Source: an uncultured Collinsella sp.
Lineage (GTDB): Bacteria; Actinomycetota; Coriobacteriia; Coriobacteriales; Coriobacteriaceae
Assembly (NCBI GenBank): GCA_900548495.1
Contig: URKT01000053.1
Coordinates: forward strand, 1-14,794
DNA: 14,794 nucleotides
Reading direction: 5' to 3'
The notes beneath the pieces are model-generated. The model was not told where the DNA came from, made no database searches, and saw only the letters and a program-made list of their open reading frames with translations. The first letter of the stretch is position 1. Each line of letters opens with the position of its first letter. A program made the position numbers and the translations under genes. Below, piece after piece: positions 1 through 7,338 of this stretch.

Positions 1-47
1 GAGATCTGCGCATGTCTCGTGGGCTCGGAGATGTGTATAAGAGACAG
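1..47. other. Illumina Nextera P7/i7 adapter read-in (not genomic)
   Basis: Positions 1-5 match the end of the P7 flow-cell oligo. Positions 6-13 (CTGCGCAT) fit an 8-nt i7 index, which read in the other direction is ATGCGCAG; I recall this as Nextera index N722. Positions 14-28 match the Nextera read-2 primer segment, and 29-47 are the 19-bp Tn5 mosaic end AGATGTGTATAAGAGACAG. The order is exactly that of a Nextera library molecule, so these bases are untrimmed adapter and genomic sequence begins at 48. Confidence 0.98.
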
Positions 48-75
48 TTGTTGAACTTCGGCCTTTGGCTTAAAG

Positions 76-110
76 AAAAACGGGGGACGCATTGTGCATC
101 CCCCGTTTTT
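76..110. terminator. Strong bidirectional intrinsic terminator
   Basis: A perfect 12-bp stem joins 76-87 to 99-110, with a five-A run on one side and a five-T run on the other. Inside it, 3 more pairs are possible around a tiny loop. On the minus strand it lies 8 bp past the metallophosphoesterase stop codon and ends in a T run, so it should end that transcript. The symmetry means it would also stop plus-strand transcription coming from beyond the contig edge. Confidence 0.92.
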
Positions 111-117
111 GTTGCGG

Positions 118-585
118 TTAGTCTAGGTCAATAAACTTGGTGCTTAGGATCTTGCCGTCTTTGACGAGCATTCTGGCCATGGTGGGGCCTCGGGTGCCTC
201 TGGGGTAGCTGGCGCTACCCGGGTTGAGGACTAAGCAGCGGCCCACTTGGGCTTCTTTGGTTACGTGGGTGTGGCCGTTGATGGCTACGTCTACGGATCC
301 CACCGGAAGGTCTTCGCGGTAGTGGGCTACGGCGAATTTGAGGCCTTCGTAGGTAAAGAGCGCAAGACGGTCTACATCGGGGCCGTAGTCGCGGTAGTAG
401 TCGTTATTACCCAGCACCGCTCGCACGGGGGCGATGGTGCGCAGGTGCTCGTAGTCCATCTCCGACGTAAGGTCACCGGCGTGGATAATCAGATCCGCAC
501 CCTTAAGCTCGTCCAAGAGCGCAGGCGAAAGATAGCCGTGGGTGTCCGAGATAATGTCGATACGCTTGGCGCTTGCACTGTTCAT
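118..585 (-). CDS. YfcE/MJ0936-type metallophosphoesterase
   Basis: A 155-residue single-domain calcineurin-like phosphoesterase, the usual length for the YfcE group of small cytoplasmic phosphodiesterases. Metal-binding motifs appear in order: SDTHG (D14, H16), HAGD (D38), GNND (N60), a lone His at 88, GHTH (H105, H107) and the closing NPGS. Family members hydrolyse phosphodiester bonds with two divalent metals, but their natural substrates are mostly unknown. I chose the ATG at 585 because GGAAGG lies 7 nt upstream; a longer reading from 624 adds 13 unlikely residues and has no good ribosome site. The gene is last in the minus-strand run and sits behind a terminator-like hairpin at 623-672. 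I see no room for a clear promoter in the 37 bp between, so it may depend on read-through from the regulator gene. Confidence 0.9.
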   Translation of the reverse strand: MNSASAKRIDIISDTHGYLSPALLDELKGADLIIHAGDLTSEMDYEHLRTIAPVRAVLGNNDYYRDYGPDVDRLALFTYEGLKFAVAHYREDLPVGSVDVAINGHTHVTKEAQVGRCLVLNPGSASYPRGTRGPTMARMLVKDGKILSTKFIDLD

Positions 586-622
586 GGGATCCCTTCCGCA
601 AAACGATTTGGTGCATTCATGC

Positions 623-672
623 AAAAAGCCCCACGGCTCCGCAGACGATTTTGGTCTACAGGGCTGCGGGGC
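623..672 (-). terminator. Intrinsic terminator after LytTR regulator 1
   Basis: On the minus strand a long imperfect stem (GCCCC at 628-632 with GGGGC at 668-672, then further pairing inward to GAC/GTC around an AAAATC loop) is followed by five Ts at 627-623. It begins 7 bp past the regulator stop codon. It separates the regulator from the metallophosphoesterase, though leakage is likely because no promoter is evident beyond it. Confidence 0.8.
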
Positions 673-679
673 CAGTGTA

Positions 680-1396
680 CTAGAGGCTCAGGGCCTTTTT
701 GAGTGGCACGACGCGACGGCGCGAAACCGGTACGCGTTCGTCGACGCCCGTAATGCCCAGCTGGATAGCGCCCGAGGGAACCGTCTCGACGTCGGTGACA
801 CACGCCAAGTTGACGATATAGCGGCGGTGAACGCGGAAGAAGCCAAAGTCGCAGAGCTTGGCCTCGAACTGTGCCAGCGAGGTCGTGGACAAAAAGCGGT
901 CATCGACCGTATAAATACAGGAGTAATCGTCCTTGGCCATAATAAAGCGAATGTCGTCCACGGGGATGAGGACCTTGCGGCCGCCCTTTTCCACCGGGAT
1001 GCGCTCGATGGTCACCTTGCTGTCCGTGACAGGCTTGGCGCGTTGCATAACCTTATCGATCGCTCGATCCAGGCGAGCCTCCTCGACCGGCTTCATCAGA
1101 TAGTCGACGGCATCCACATCAAACGCCTCGACCGCATGATCGCTGTACGCGGTTACGAATACGATCGCCGGCGGATTCTTGAGCTTATGCAGTGCCTCGG
1201 CAAGTTGCAGACCCGAAGCGCCAGGCATCGAGATATCGAGGAACACAACATCGACGCGGCTCTCCATAAGCATCTCGATAGCGGAGCGAACGCTCGACGC
1301 TTCTGTGATCGTGCCGATCTTGCCCGTCTGCTCGAGCAAGAAGCGAAGTTCCGAACGGGCCGGCGCCTCATCATCCACAATCATCGCACGCAGCAT
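680..1396 (-). CDS. LytTR-family response regulator (system 1)
   Basis: A 238-residue two-domain DNA-binding response regulator. The receiver domain (about 1-118) has the acidic pair D8-D9, the phosphorylation site D54 in FLDISMPG, T82 and K102 (KP). The LytTR DNA-binding domain (about 130-235) holds FFRVHRRYIVNL and the VPVSRRR end typical of the family. Such regulators bind pairs of short direct repeats upstream of their targets. The start is the ATG at 1396, with AAAGG 10 nt upstream; an in-frame TTG at 1417 is less likely. It lies 72 bp after the kinase gene on the same strand and is surely its partner. Its receiver is very similar to that of the second regulator at 6566-7300, including LDAVDY/VDAVDY and the KPVE block. 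Confidence 0.95.
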   Translation of the reverse strand: MLRAMIVDDEAPARSELRFLLEQTGKIGTITEASSVRSAIEMLMESRVDVVFLDISMPGASGLQLAEALHKLKNPPAIVFVTAYSDHAVEAFDVDAVDYLMKPVEEARLDRAIDKVMQRAKPVTDSKVTIERIPVEKGGRKVLIPVDDIRFIMAKDDYSCIYTVDDRFLSTTSLAQFEAKLCDFGFFRVHRRYIVNLACVTDVETVPSGAIQLGITGVDERVPVSRRRVVPLKKALSL

Positions 1397-1468
1397 AGGG
1401 ATAAAACCTTTCGTCAACTAACTACGCCGGGCATCCGTCGCATGACGTTGAGCCCGTAGCCCTTTATT

Positions 1469-2812
1469 TTACTCTTGAATGTCAAAGATGCTCTCTGACA
1501 AATCAAGATGAAGGAGCACTTTGGTGCCCTTGCCCGGCGCCGATTCGACACGCGTATAGGAGTGCGGCCCATAAAAGCGATGGATGCGCTCCGAAATATT
1601 GTGCATGGCCACACCGGCGCCGCCACCCTGGGGAGAGCTGGCGTCGGGACGGGCAGAACGCTCGTCAAACAGTCTGGCGGCGGTACCCTCATCCATGCCC
1701 ACGCCATTATCGGCCACGGCAATCAAGATTGCATCCTCGCCGTCTTGGTGAACGGTCACGTCGATCCTCAGGGCGTCGTCATCGCCCATACCATGACGTA
1801 CGGCGTTCTCGACAATCGGCTGGATCACGAACGCCGGCACCAGCGTATCTTCCACGTCCTCGGACACATCGAACGTCGCAAGCACGCGGTCCTCGCCAAA
1901 GCGGGCCTTCTCAAAGGTAAGGTAGCGCCTGGTCTGTGCGACCTCGCGCGAGACCGGAATAAGCGATCCCGAGTTGTCGAGCGTGGCACGATAGAACGAT
2001 GAGAACTCACGAAGCAGTTCGCGGGCCCGCAGCGGGTCGGTGCGCGTAAACGATGCAATGGTGTTCAGCGTGTTGAACAGGAAGTGCGGGTTAATCTGCG
2101 CCTGCAGCGCACGCACCTCGGCGCGCGCCGTGAGTTCCTTTTGCACCTCGAGCTCGTGGATGGCGAGCTGCGTGGACAAGATCTCGGCAAAGCCCGAGGC
2201 AAGCGCGTACTGGGTACGGTCGACGGCGCGCGGGGTCTTGTAGTAGAACTTGAGCGTGCCGACGGTACGATCGCCCACCTTGATGGGGGCGATAATGCCG
2301 GCGGGAACTTGGTTGTGCGAGCCGTCCGAGCCCACGACATCCACCATACGGTTGAACGACTGCACGATGCCATGTTCGATAACGTAGCGTGTGGCAAGCG
2401 TGTGGATGGGAGAATCTGGCAGTAGTTTTTCCTCAAACTCTCCCGCGCAGGCAAGCACGTTGTCCTCGTCGGTGATGGCCACCGTCATGGCGCGCGTCTC
2501 GGGCAAAATGCGCCGGCACACCAAACGCGCCGACTCCTGCGTCAGACCGCCCTTAATGTCCTCGAGCATGGCCGAGGCCACCGAGAGCGTCTCCTCGGTG
2601 TACTGGGAGCGCACCGAATCGGGGTTGAGCGTCAAAAAGATAAAGATGCACAGAAAGATGCACAGCAGCGCGCAGGCAATCACCGTGGCGATCGGCTCGA
2701 TACCGGTCACCAAGGCAAAAATAAAGTACACCAGCACGCAAATGGCGCAGGCAACGGCAATGATACGAAAGATTGATATTGAACTATCGCGCTGGGCGCG
2801 GCGGTCGATCAT
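1469..2812 (-). CDS. LytS-like sensor histidine kinase (system 1)
   Basis: A 447-residue membrane kinase. Two hydrophobic helices (about 14-36 and 41-61) form a short hairpin with almost no outside loop, followed by a cytoplasmic GAF-like region (about 75-215). Next come the His_kinase box QINPHFLFN (phospho-acceptor H243) and the ATPase domain, with N336 in QPIVENAVRHG, DNGVGM at 368-373 and a glycine-rich GGGAGVAMHN at 397-405. This is the LytS/YehU/YpdA class, which partners LytTR regulators. The lack of a large outside domain suggests it senses a signal in the membrane or through the GAF-like region. The ATG at 2812 overlaps the upstream glycosyltransferase stop codon (ATGA), with GGAGGGGG about 6 nt before, so translation is probably coupled. 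The ligand is unknown. Confidence 0.94.
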   Translation of the reverse strand: MIDRRAQRDSSISIFRIIAVACAICVLVYFIFALVTGIEPIATVIACALLCIFLCIFIFLTLNPDSVRSQYTEETLSVASAMLEDIKGGLTQESARLVCRRILPETRAMTVAITDEDNVLACAGEFEEKLLPDSPIHTLATRYVIEHGIVQSFNRMVDVVGSDGSHNQVPAGIIAPIKVGDRTVGTLKFYYKTPRAVDRTQYALASGFAEILSTQLAIHELEVQKELTARAEVRALQAQINPHFLFNTLNTIASFTRTDPLRARELLREFSSFYRATLDNSGSLIPVSREVAQTRRYLTFEKARFGEDRVLATFDVSEDVEDTLVPAFVIQPIVENAVRHGMGDDDALRIDVTVHQDGEDAILIAVADNGVGMDEGTAARLFDERSARPDASSPQGGGAGVAMHNISERIHRFYGPHSYTRVESAPGKGTKVLLHLDLSESIFDIQE

Positions 2813-3996
2813 TCGGCCCCCTCCAGGATACTGATCAGTTGTGCGTCACGCCAAAGCCCGTCCATGATCTTGGGCCAAAAGCTCTGGAAACGCAGGTAGC
2901 TTGCAGCGTTTTGGCGCGCATAGGCCTTTGCCTCGCCGATACCATGGCGCCAAATGCGCAGGTAGCCCTCATGCTCGCGGGTAAACACGCTGCGGACCAT
3001 AGCGGTCTTGCGCACGCGGTCGTCGAGCTCGCGCGAAATCCACGGGCCCGGGTAGGGCATGAGTGATGCCGCCGTAACGGGAATGAGCTCCTTTTGATGC
3101 GCGGCGAATGTCAACTTGGCCCGTTCGTAGTACCAACGGTATACATCCTGCATAAAGCGCGGTGAGCGCTTTTCAGACTCCGGAGGCAGATGGCGCACGG
3201 TCCACTCGTTATCGAACCACACGTCGTAGCCAAACATGCGCATGTTAAAGAGGTAATCCAAGTCCTCGCCGCGGGTGATAAACGGGTCAAAGGCCACACG
3301 CGTAAAGGCGCGGGCGTGCAGGGCCATCAGGCCGCCGCACACGTAGTTGGAGCGCGAGATGCGGGTGCCCGAGAGCGCCTTTTTCATCCAACGGTTGAAC
3401 TCGATGCGCTTGGTCCACCAACGATGGCAGATGCCCGCCTTGTCCGTGGGAGCCAGCGGCGAGCCGTCGCGATCGTAGAAATAACCGCTCTTGACCAAGA
3501 TCGGCAAGCCCTGACGCGTCTGCTGCCCCAACGCATAGGTCGCGCGCTTCATAAAGTCGGCGTCGATGACAGTCTCATCGTCATCCAAAAAGATAACCGC
3601 GTCATGCCCCAGCACAGCGGCACAGGCTAGCCCCATGTTGCGGATGGCACCGTAGCCTCGCAGGCTCACGCATTCGCCCGAACCCTTGGGCGCGATCTGA
3701 GCAACCCGGTCTGCGATGCGCGAGGCCTGGGTGTTGGTGACAACGGTGACCTTGAGCGTGGGATGCGCGTCGACAATCTCGTGCACGCGCAGCGACACAT
3801 CGGCTGTGGCAGAAACGGGACAGACCACCAAAAGGATGATGCGCGGGATGTCACGTACCTGCTCAAGCGAGGCCAGGCAGCGGTCGAGTTCGGGATTGTC
3901 GGCGTTGAGTCGCGTCGAATGGTCATAGGTGCCAGGGGCGTTTGCGCAAGCGTCATCGCCCGCCCAATACGTTGGAATCACGACTGTGGCGTTCAT
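2809..3996 (-). CDS. GT2-like (GT-A fold) glycosyltransferase
   Basis: A 395-residue soluble protein starting VVIPTYW, the common opening of family 2 glycosyltransferases. GAIRNMGL at 116-123 resembles the conserved R-N-x-G element before the metal-binding site. FLDDDE at 136-141 is the DxD-type metal/nucleotide-sugar motif. RGEDLDY at 242-248 matches the ED catalytic-base region, followed by HLPP at 269-272. No signal peptide or membrane helix is visible, so it probably acts at the cytoplasmic face. Donor and acceptor sugars cannot be read from the sequence. The ATG at 3996 has GGGAGG 7 nt upstream. Its stop overlaps the start of the LytS-like kinase by 4 bp, so the two are expressed together. 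No other polysaccharide genes are in the window, which makes this pairing with a sensor unusual. Confidence 0.85.
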   Translation of the reverse strand: MNATVVIPTYWAGDDACANAPGTYDHSTRLNADNPELDRCLASLEQVRDIPRIILLVVCPVSATADVSLRVHEIVDAHPTLKVTVVTNTQASRIADRVAQIAPKGSGECVSLRGYGAIRNMGLACAAVLGHDAVIFLDDDETVIDADFMKRATYALGQQTRQGLPILVKSGYFYDRDGSPLAPTDKAGICHRWWTKRIEFNRWMKKALSGTRISRSNYVCGGLMALHARAFTRVAFDPFITRGEDLDYLFNMRMFGYDVWFDNEWTVRHLPPESEKRSPRFMQDVYRWYYERAKLTFAAHQKELIPVTAASLMPYPGPWISRELDDRVRKTAMVRSVFTREHEGYLRIWRHGIGEAKAYARQNAASYLRFQSFWPKIMDGLWRDAQLISILEGAE

Positions 3997-4017
3997 GCCT
4001 TACCCTCCCTGCAACAC

Positions 4018-4052
4018 AAAAACGGGACGCCGCCAAACACAGGCGACGCCCC
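4018..4052 (-). terminator. Terminator-like hairpin in the glycosyltransferase leader
   Basis: On the minus strand 4052-4042 pairs with 4034-4024 (9 of 11 positions, 7-nt loop), followed by C and five Ts at 4022-4018. It is the natural terminator for the MFS gene ending at 4168. However, it sits only 21 bp before the glycosyltransferase ATG, with that gene's ribosome site in between. There is no space for a promoter after it, so a transcript for the next operon must pass through it. Confidence 0.7.
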
Positions 4053-4069
4053 GCGACCTAGCTGATTCC

Positions 4070-4118
4070 ATCATACCCACTTGGGCAAATCATTGCTCGC
4101 AAGTCGCAATGTTTATTG
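4070..4118 (-). promoter_or_regulatory. Candidate promoter and operator for the glycosyltransferase-kinase-regulator operon
   Basis: The minus strand has a TATGAT -10 candidate at 4075-4070. Upstream, an inverted repeat CATTGC-N9-GCAATG (4091-4111) covers the expected -35 area, and a further ATTGC half-site follows at 4114-4118. No good -35 hexamer sits at 17 bp: TTGCGA is 21 bp away, which might mean an activator is needed. Only the pattern is seen; the role is inferred. Confidence 0.35.
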
Positions 4119-4167
4119 CGGATAACCCCAAAAGAGTACCGTGGACAGGCACAATAGCCGCTCGCTC

Positions 4168-5427
4168 CTATGCGGCATGCTCTGCTGCCCGAGTCATGCG
4201 GGACAGGCGAACCAGCAGCATAAAGCCAACGATCAGCAGCACGCCAATAGAAAGGACGCCCAGCGACGGGTTGCCGGTCAGCGAGGTAACGACCGACACT
4301 AGGAAGGTACCCATGACGCTTGCATAACGACCAAAGATGTCAAAGAAGCCGTAGTACTCGTTGGACTTTTCCTTGGGGATAATGCGACCAAAGTAGCTAC
4401 GGCTGAGCGCCTGCACGCCGCCCTGGAACAGGCCGACCATAATGGCAAGCACCCAGAACTCAAAGGCGGTCTTTAGGAAGAACGCGGCGAACAGCACAAT
4501 GCCCATGTAGGCGGCGACCGCCACCAGGATCATGTTGAGCGTGCCCACGCGTCCGGCGAGCTTGCCGTAGATGATGGCGGACGGAAAGGCCACGAACTGC
4601 GTAACGAGCAGCGCCAGTACCAGCTGGGTCGAATCGATGCCCAAAGCCGAGCCGTAGCTGGTAGCCATGGAAATGACCGTGTGGACGCCATCGATATAGA
4701 AGAAGAACGCAATCATGTAGACCAGCACGGTCTTGTTGTGGGCGATCTCGCGCATGGTGTGTCCGACCTCGGAGAACACACCGCCAACGATGTGGCCGAT
4801 GGTGTCCTCGGGACCGCGCTCGCGACCATACTTTTGCTTATAGGTGTGAATGAGCGGCAGGGTAAAGATGAGCCACCAGGCACCAGTGATGATAAAAGAC
4901 AGACGCGTTGCCAGCATGGTGGGGACGCCAAGAGCGGGGCCACCCATGATGAGCGCCAGGCAGATGACGAACGGCACGGTGGAACCGATGTAGCCCCAGG
5001 CATAACCCGAGCTGGACACGGCGTCCATGCGCTCGTCGGTGGTAACGTCGGGCAGCATGGCGTCGTAGAACGTCATAGAAGAGTTAAGGCCGATGGTGCA
5101 CAGCACGTACACGGTCAAAAATGCCATGGCGGACATTGGGATAGCCTGCGCCAGGCAAAGAACCAGGCCCGTGAGGAAAAAGCCCAAGAAGAACTTGATT
5201 TTGTTGCCAGCGTAGTCGGCAAGTGCGCCCAGAATGGGCATGAGCATGGCGATGACCAGCGAGGCGATCGTCTGTGCATTGCCCCAGGCGACCACCAGGT
5301 CGGCCGAAGAAGCGCCGGTATTGATGGCGTTAAAGTAAATGGGCACCACCGAGGTATTGAGCAGCACGAGGGCCGAATTGCCCACATCATACATAACCCA
5401 GTTACGCTCGAGCTTGGTGTATTTCAT
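4168..5427 (-). CDS. UMF1 / Atg22-like MFS transporter
   Basis: A 419-residue protein with about twelve hydrophobic helices. It carries the signature stretches of the UMF1 branch of the major facilitator superfamily: the N-terminal W10-x2-YDVGNSA, YIDGVHT at 244-250, QALSRSYFGRIIP (339-351) and EKSNEYYGFFDIFGRYAS (353-370). Bacterial UMF1 proteins have no settled substrate; the yeast relative Atg22 exports amino acids from the vacuole. The ATG at 5427 has AAGGG 9 nt upstream. It stands alone: 101 bp after the phospholipase-like gene and about 115 bp before a terminator-like hairpin at 4018-4052. I see only a weak -10 candidate (TACGAT) in the gap upstream and no convincing -35. Confidence 0.9.
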   Translation of the reverse strand: MKYTKLERNWVMYDVGNSALVLLNTSVVPIYFNAINTGASSADLVVAWGNAQTIASLVIAMLMPILGALADYAGNKIKFFLGFFLTGLVLCLAQAIPMSAMAFLTVYVLCTIGLNSSMTFYDAMLPDVTTDERMDAVSSSGYAWGYIGSTVPFVICLALIMGGPALGVPTMLATRLSFIITGAWWLIFTLPLIHTYKQKYGRERGPEDTIGHIVGGVFSEVGHTMREIAHNKTVLVYMIAFFFYIDGVHTVISMATSYGSALGIDSTQLVLALLVTQFVAFPSAIIYGKLAGRVGTLNMILVAVAAYMGIVLFAAFFLKTAFEFWVLAIMVGLFQGGVQALSRSYFGRIIPKEKSNEYYGFFDIFGRYASVMGTFLVSVVTSLTGNPSLGVLSIGVLLIVGFMLLVRLSRMTRAAEHAA

Positions 5428-5528
5428 GGACAGGGACCCTTCGTATTCGCCCGATATGCAGTTAGTTCATCGTACCCCAATTGTCCAGAACCGCCGGTAA
5501 GGATTCGGCAAAGGGGCACGCACGGGCC

Positions 5529-6473
5529 CTATTCCTCGCGGTCGAACTCCTCATCGGCATTGAGCACGCGACCGCTGTAGTTGACGTGACTGGTCACGGC
5601 ATCCATGTCACCGGTCTCGATAAAACGTGCGACCGTGCACTCGTAATCGCCCAGCGCGCGATCAAAGACCTCGGGGAAACTCTCGTTCGAGACCTCGTCG
5701 GTAAAGGGATTCTTCCATGTCAGATGGCCCAGGTTACCGGTGCGCTCGGGCAACTCCGTCGTCACGCGATGAGCAAGGCCGTCGAGCAGCGAGTAATCGT
5801 GCACCAAGCCCTCAACCAGCGAGATCGCGCGCGTCTTTGCGGAGCCGGCCGGCTCAATCGCGCGGTAAAGTCGCTGCATATTGGCAACGGCAGCACCGTA
5901 CTCCCCCGCCGGAATGTCAATGCCGTACACGCGTCCGGCAACATAGCTCATCAGCACGCCGGCCACGCGATTGATGCGATCAGTGGTGACGATCTCGCCC
6001 GCCGGCGGGTAATCGTCAACCGTAGCGCCATCGCGTTTAAGCTGCAGCATCAGCACATCCAGGTCGCTCTCGATCACGGCATGGACCTGACTGCTCGAAT
6101 CCTCAAGCTCTGAATCGGACTCGACAATGCCAAACTGCTGCTCATAGACAAAGGGATGAGCGTTGCGGTCGAGCACGTAATGAGACAGCAGGCCCAGCGC
6201 AAAGGCACGACCCAAGCTGGCGTCGCGCGGCAGCAGATGCGACACGCCGTCGCGCAGGCACGCAAACTGACGAGACATGCGCGACCGATGCATGACCTGC
6301 GCCAGCAGCGTGCAGTCGGAAACACGCGGTGTCAGAATGTGAAAGAAAAACGGGTCGGGGCCTTGGTTGCCCAAGATAAAGGCAATGCGCTCTTCATCGG
6401 ACGTGATGACGCCCTGTGGAAGACGGTCGATGCTTTCCTCGCCAAACAGATGATGGGTGATAAGCGCGGGCAT
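5529..6473 (-). CDS. Zinc-dependent phospholipase C family protein
   Basis: A 314-residue protein with the metal-ligand layout of the bacterial zinc phospholipase C / S1-P1 fold: H7 or H8 near the N-terminus, D40 in GPDPF, H98-x3-D102 and H106 in LLSHYVLDRNAHPF, then H131-x3-E135. The spacing of the last four ligands matches the classical enzymes. Unlike secreted phospholipases it has no signal peptide, so it is probably cytoplasmic, and the lipid substrate implied by the name is unproven. The start is the ATG at 6473, with AAAGG 6 nt upstream; a GTG ten codons earlier is less likely. A possible promoter lies at 6506-6532. Nothing nearby tells its job. Confidence 0.85.
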   Translation of the reverse strand: MPALITHHLFGEESIDRLPQGVITSDEERIAFILGNQGPDPFFFHILTPRVSDCTLLAQVMHRSRMSRQFACLRDGVSHLLPRDASLGRAFALGLLSHYVLDRNAHPFVYEQQFGIVESDSELEDSSSQVHAVIESDLDVLMLQLKRDGATVDDYPPAGEIVTTDRINRVAGVLMSYVAGRVYGIDIPAGEYGAAVANMQRLYRAIEPAGSAKTRAISLVEGLVHDYSLLDGLAHRVTTELPERTGNLGHLTWKNPFTDEVSNESFPEVFDRALGDYECTVARFIETGDMDAVTSHVNYSGRVLNADEEFDREE

Positions 6474-6505
6474 AATGATCCTTTCGATTTCATTCGATGC
6501 CACCC

Positions 6506-6532
6506 ATTATGCCCACCGCGCGCCCATGCCAA
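6506..6532 (-). promoter_or_regulatory. Candidate promoter for the phospholipase C-like gene
   Basis: The minus strand reads TTGGCA (6532-6527), 15 bp, then CATAAT (6511-6506). Each hexamer matches five of six consensus bases, but the 15-bp spacer is short. A start near 6500 would give a leader of about 26 nt with the ribosome site in place. Confidence 0.35.
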
Positions 6533-6565
6533 ACCTGCGATGGTAAACGACGGCACGCAGACCGT

Positions 6566-7300
6566 CTACGCAAGCCCCAAGTGTGCTTTAACCTCGGCAG
6601 CGCGACGGCGGGACACGGGCACCGTCGAGGTTACGCGATCGAGTCTGAGCTCCATAAGACCCGTGGAACCGATCTCGACATTGTGCACGTCTTCCAAATT
6701 GACCAGATAGCTGCGATGAACGCGAATAAAGCCCTCGGAGACCAAGCGACGCTCGAGCGAAGAGATCGACTCATTGATCAGGTACGTTCCCTCGGCGCAG
6801 ATGGCGTTGCAAAAATCGGCGCGCGCCTCAAAGTAGCAGACGTCTGCGGCGGGAATGAACACCTTTTTGCCCCCGCGGTCCACCGTCAGACGCAAAGGCT
6901 GGCGCGGAGCGTGGATAACACGACGGGCACCCAAGGCTGCCTCGATCTTGTCGAGTGCCTTTGACAGGCGTGCGTCCTCGACCGGCTTGACGACATAGTC
7001 GACCGCATCGAGGTTATACGCATCGGCGGCAAACTCGGCAAACGCCGTCACAAACACAACCACCGGCGGCGTCTTTAGGTTCTGCAGCGTCTCGGCAAGC
7101 TCAATTCCCGAGCGGCCGGGCATCGTGATGTCCAAAAACAACACGTTGGGCTTGTTCGAGAGAATCGACTCCACGGCCTCGGTGACATTGCCCGCCTCGG
7201 CAATCTGGCCCACACGCGTATCCTTTTCCAACAGATAGCGTAGCTCAGCCCTAATGGGAGGTTCGTCATCAACCACCAAGATGTTCCAGCCTTCGGACAT
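6566..7300 (-). CDS. LytTR-family response regulator (system 2)
   Basis: A 244-residue response regulator. The receiver has D11-D12, phosphorylation site D57 in FLDITMPG, T85 and K105 (KP). The LytTR domain (about 135-240) contains FIRVHRSYLVNL and the VPVSRRR end. The ATG at 7300 has GAGGGGAAG about 6 nt upstream. It follows its kinase by only 38 bp, so they form one operon. About half of its receiver residues look identical to regulator 1 by eye (shared blocks include VDDE, RSELR/RAELR, FLDI, LKxPP, VFVTA and KPVEDARL/KPVEEARL), which supports a duplication. By family analogy its target would be a transporter or uptake gene; the permease and amidohydrolase just upstream are natural candidates. 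A weak hairpin overlaps the stop codon, with no real T run. Confidence 0.95.
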   Translation of the reverse strand: MSEGWNILVVDDEPPIRAELRYLLEKDTRVGQIAEAGNVTEAVESILSNKPNVLFLDITMPGRSGIELAETLQNLKTPPVVVFVTAFAEFAADAYNLDAVDYVVKPVEDARLSKALDKIEAALGARRVIHAPRQPLRLTVDRGGKKVFIPAADVCYFEARADFCNAICAEGTYLINESISSLERRLVSEGFIRVHRSYLVNLEDVHNVEIGSTGLMELRLDRVTSTVPVSRRRAAEVKAHLGLA

Positions 7301-7338
7301 ATGTGCTTCCCCTCTTTTTCTCTCAATCCAACCGCGTG

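Noticed and set aside
542..1459. A 305-codon plus-strand frame over regulator 1
   Set aside because: It lies opposite a clear LytTR regulator and runs through the terminator hairpin; there is no ribosome site or family motif.
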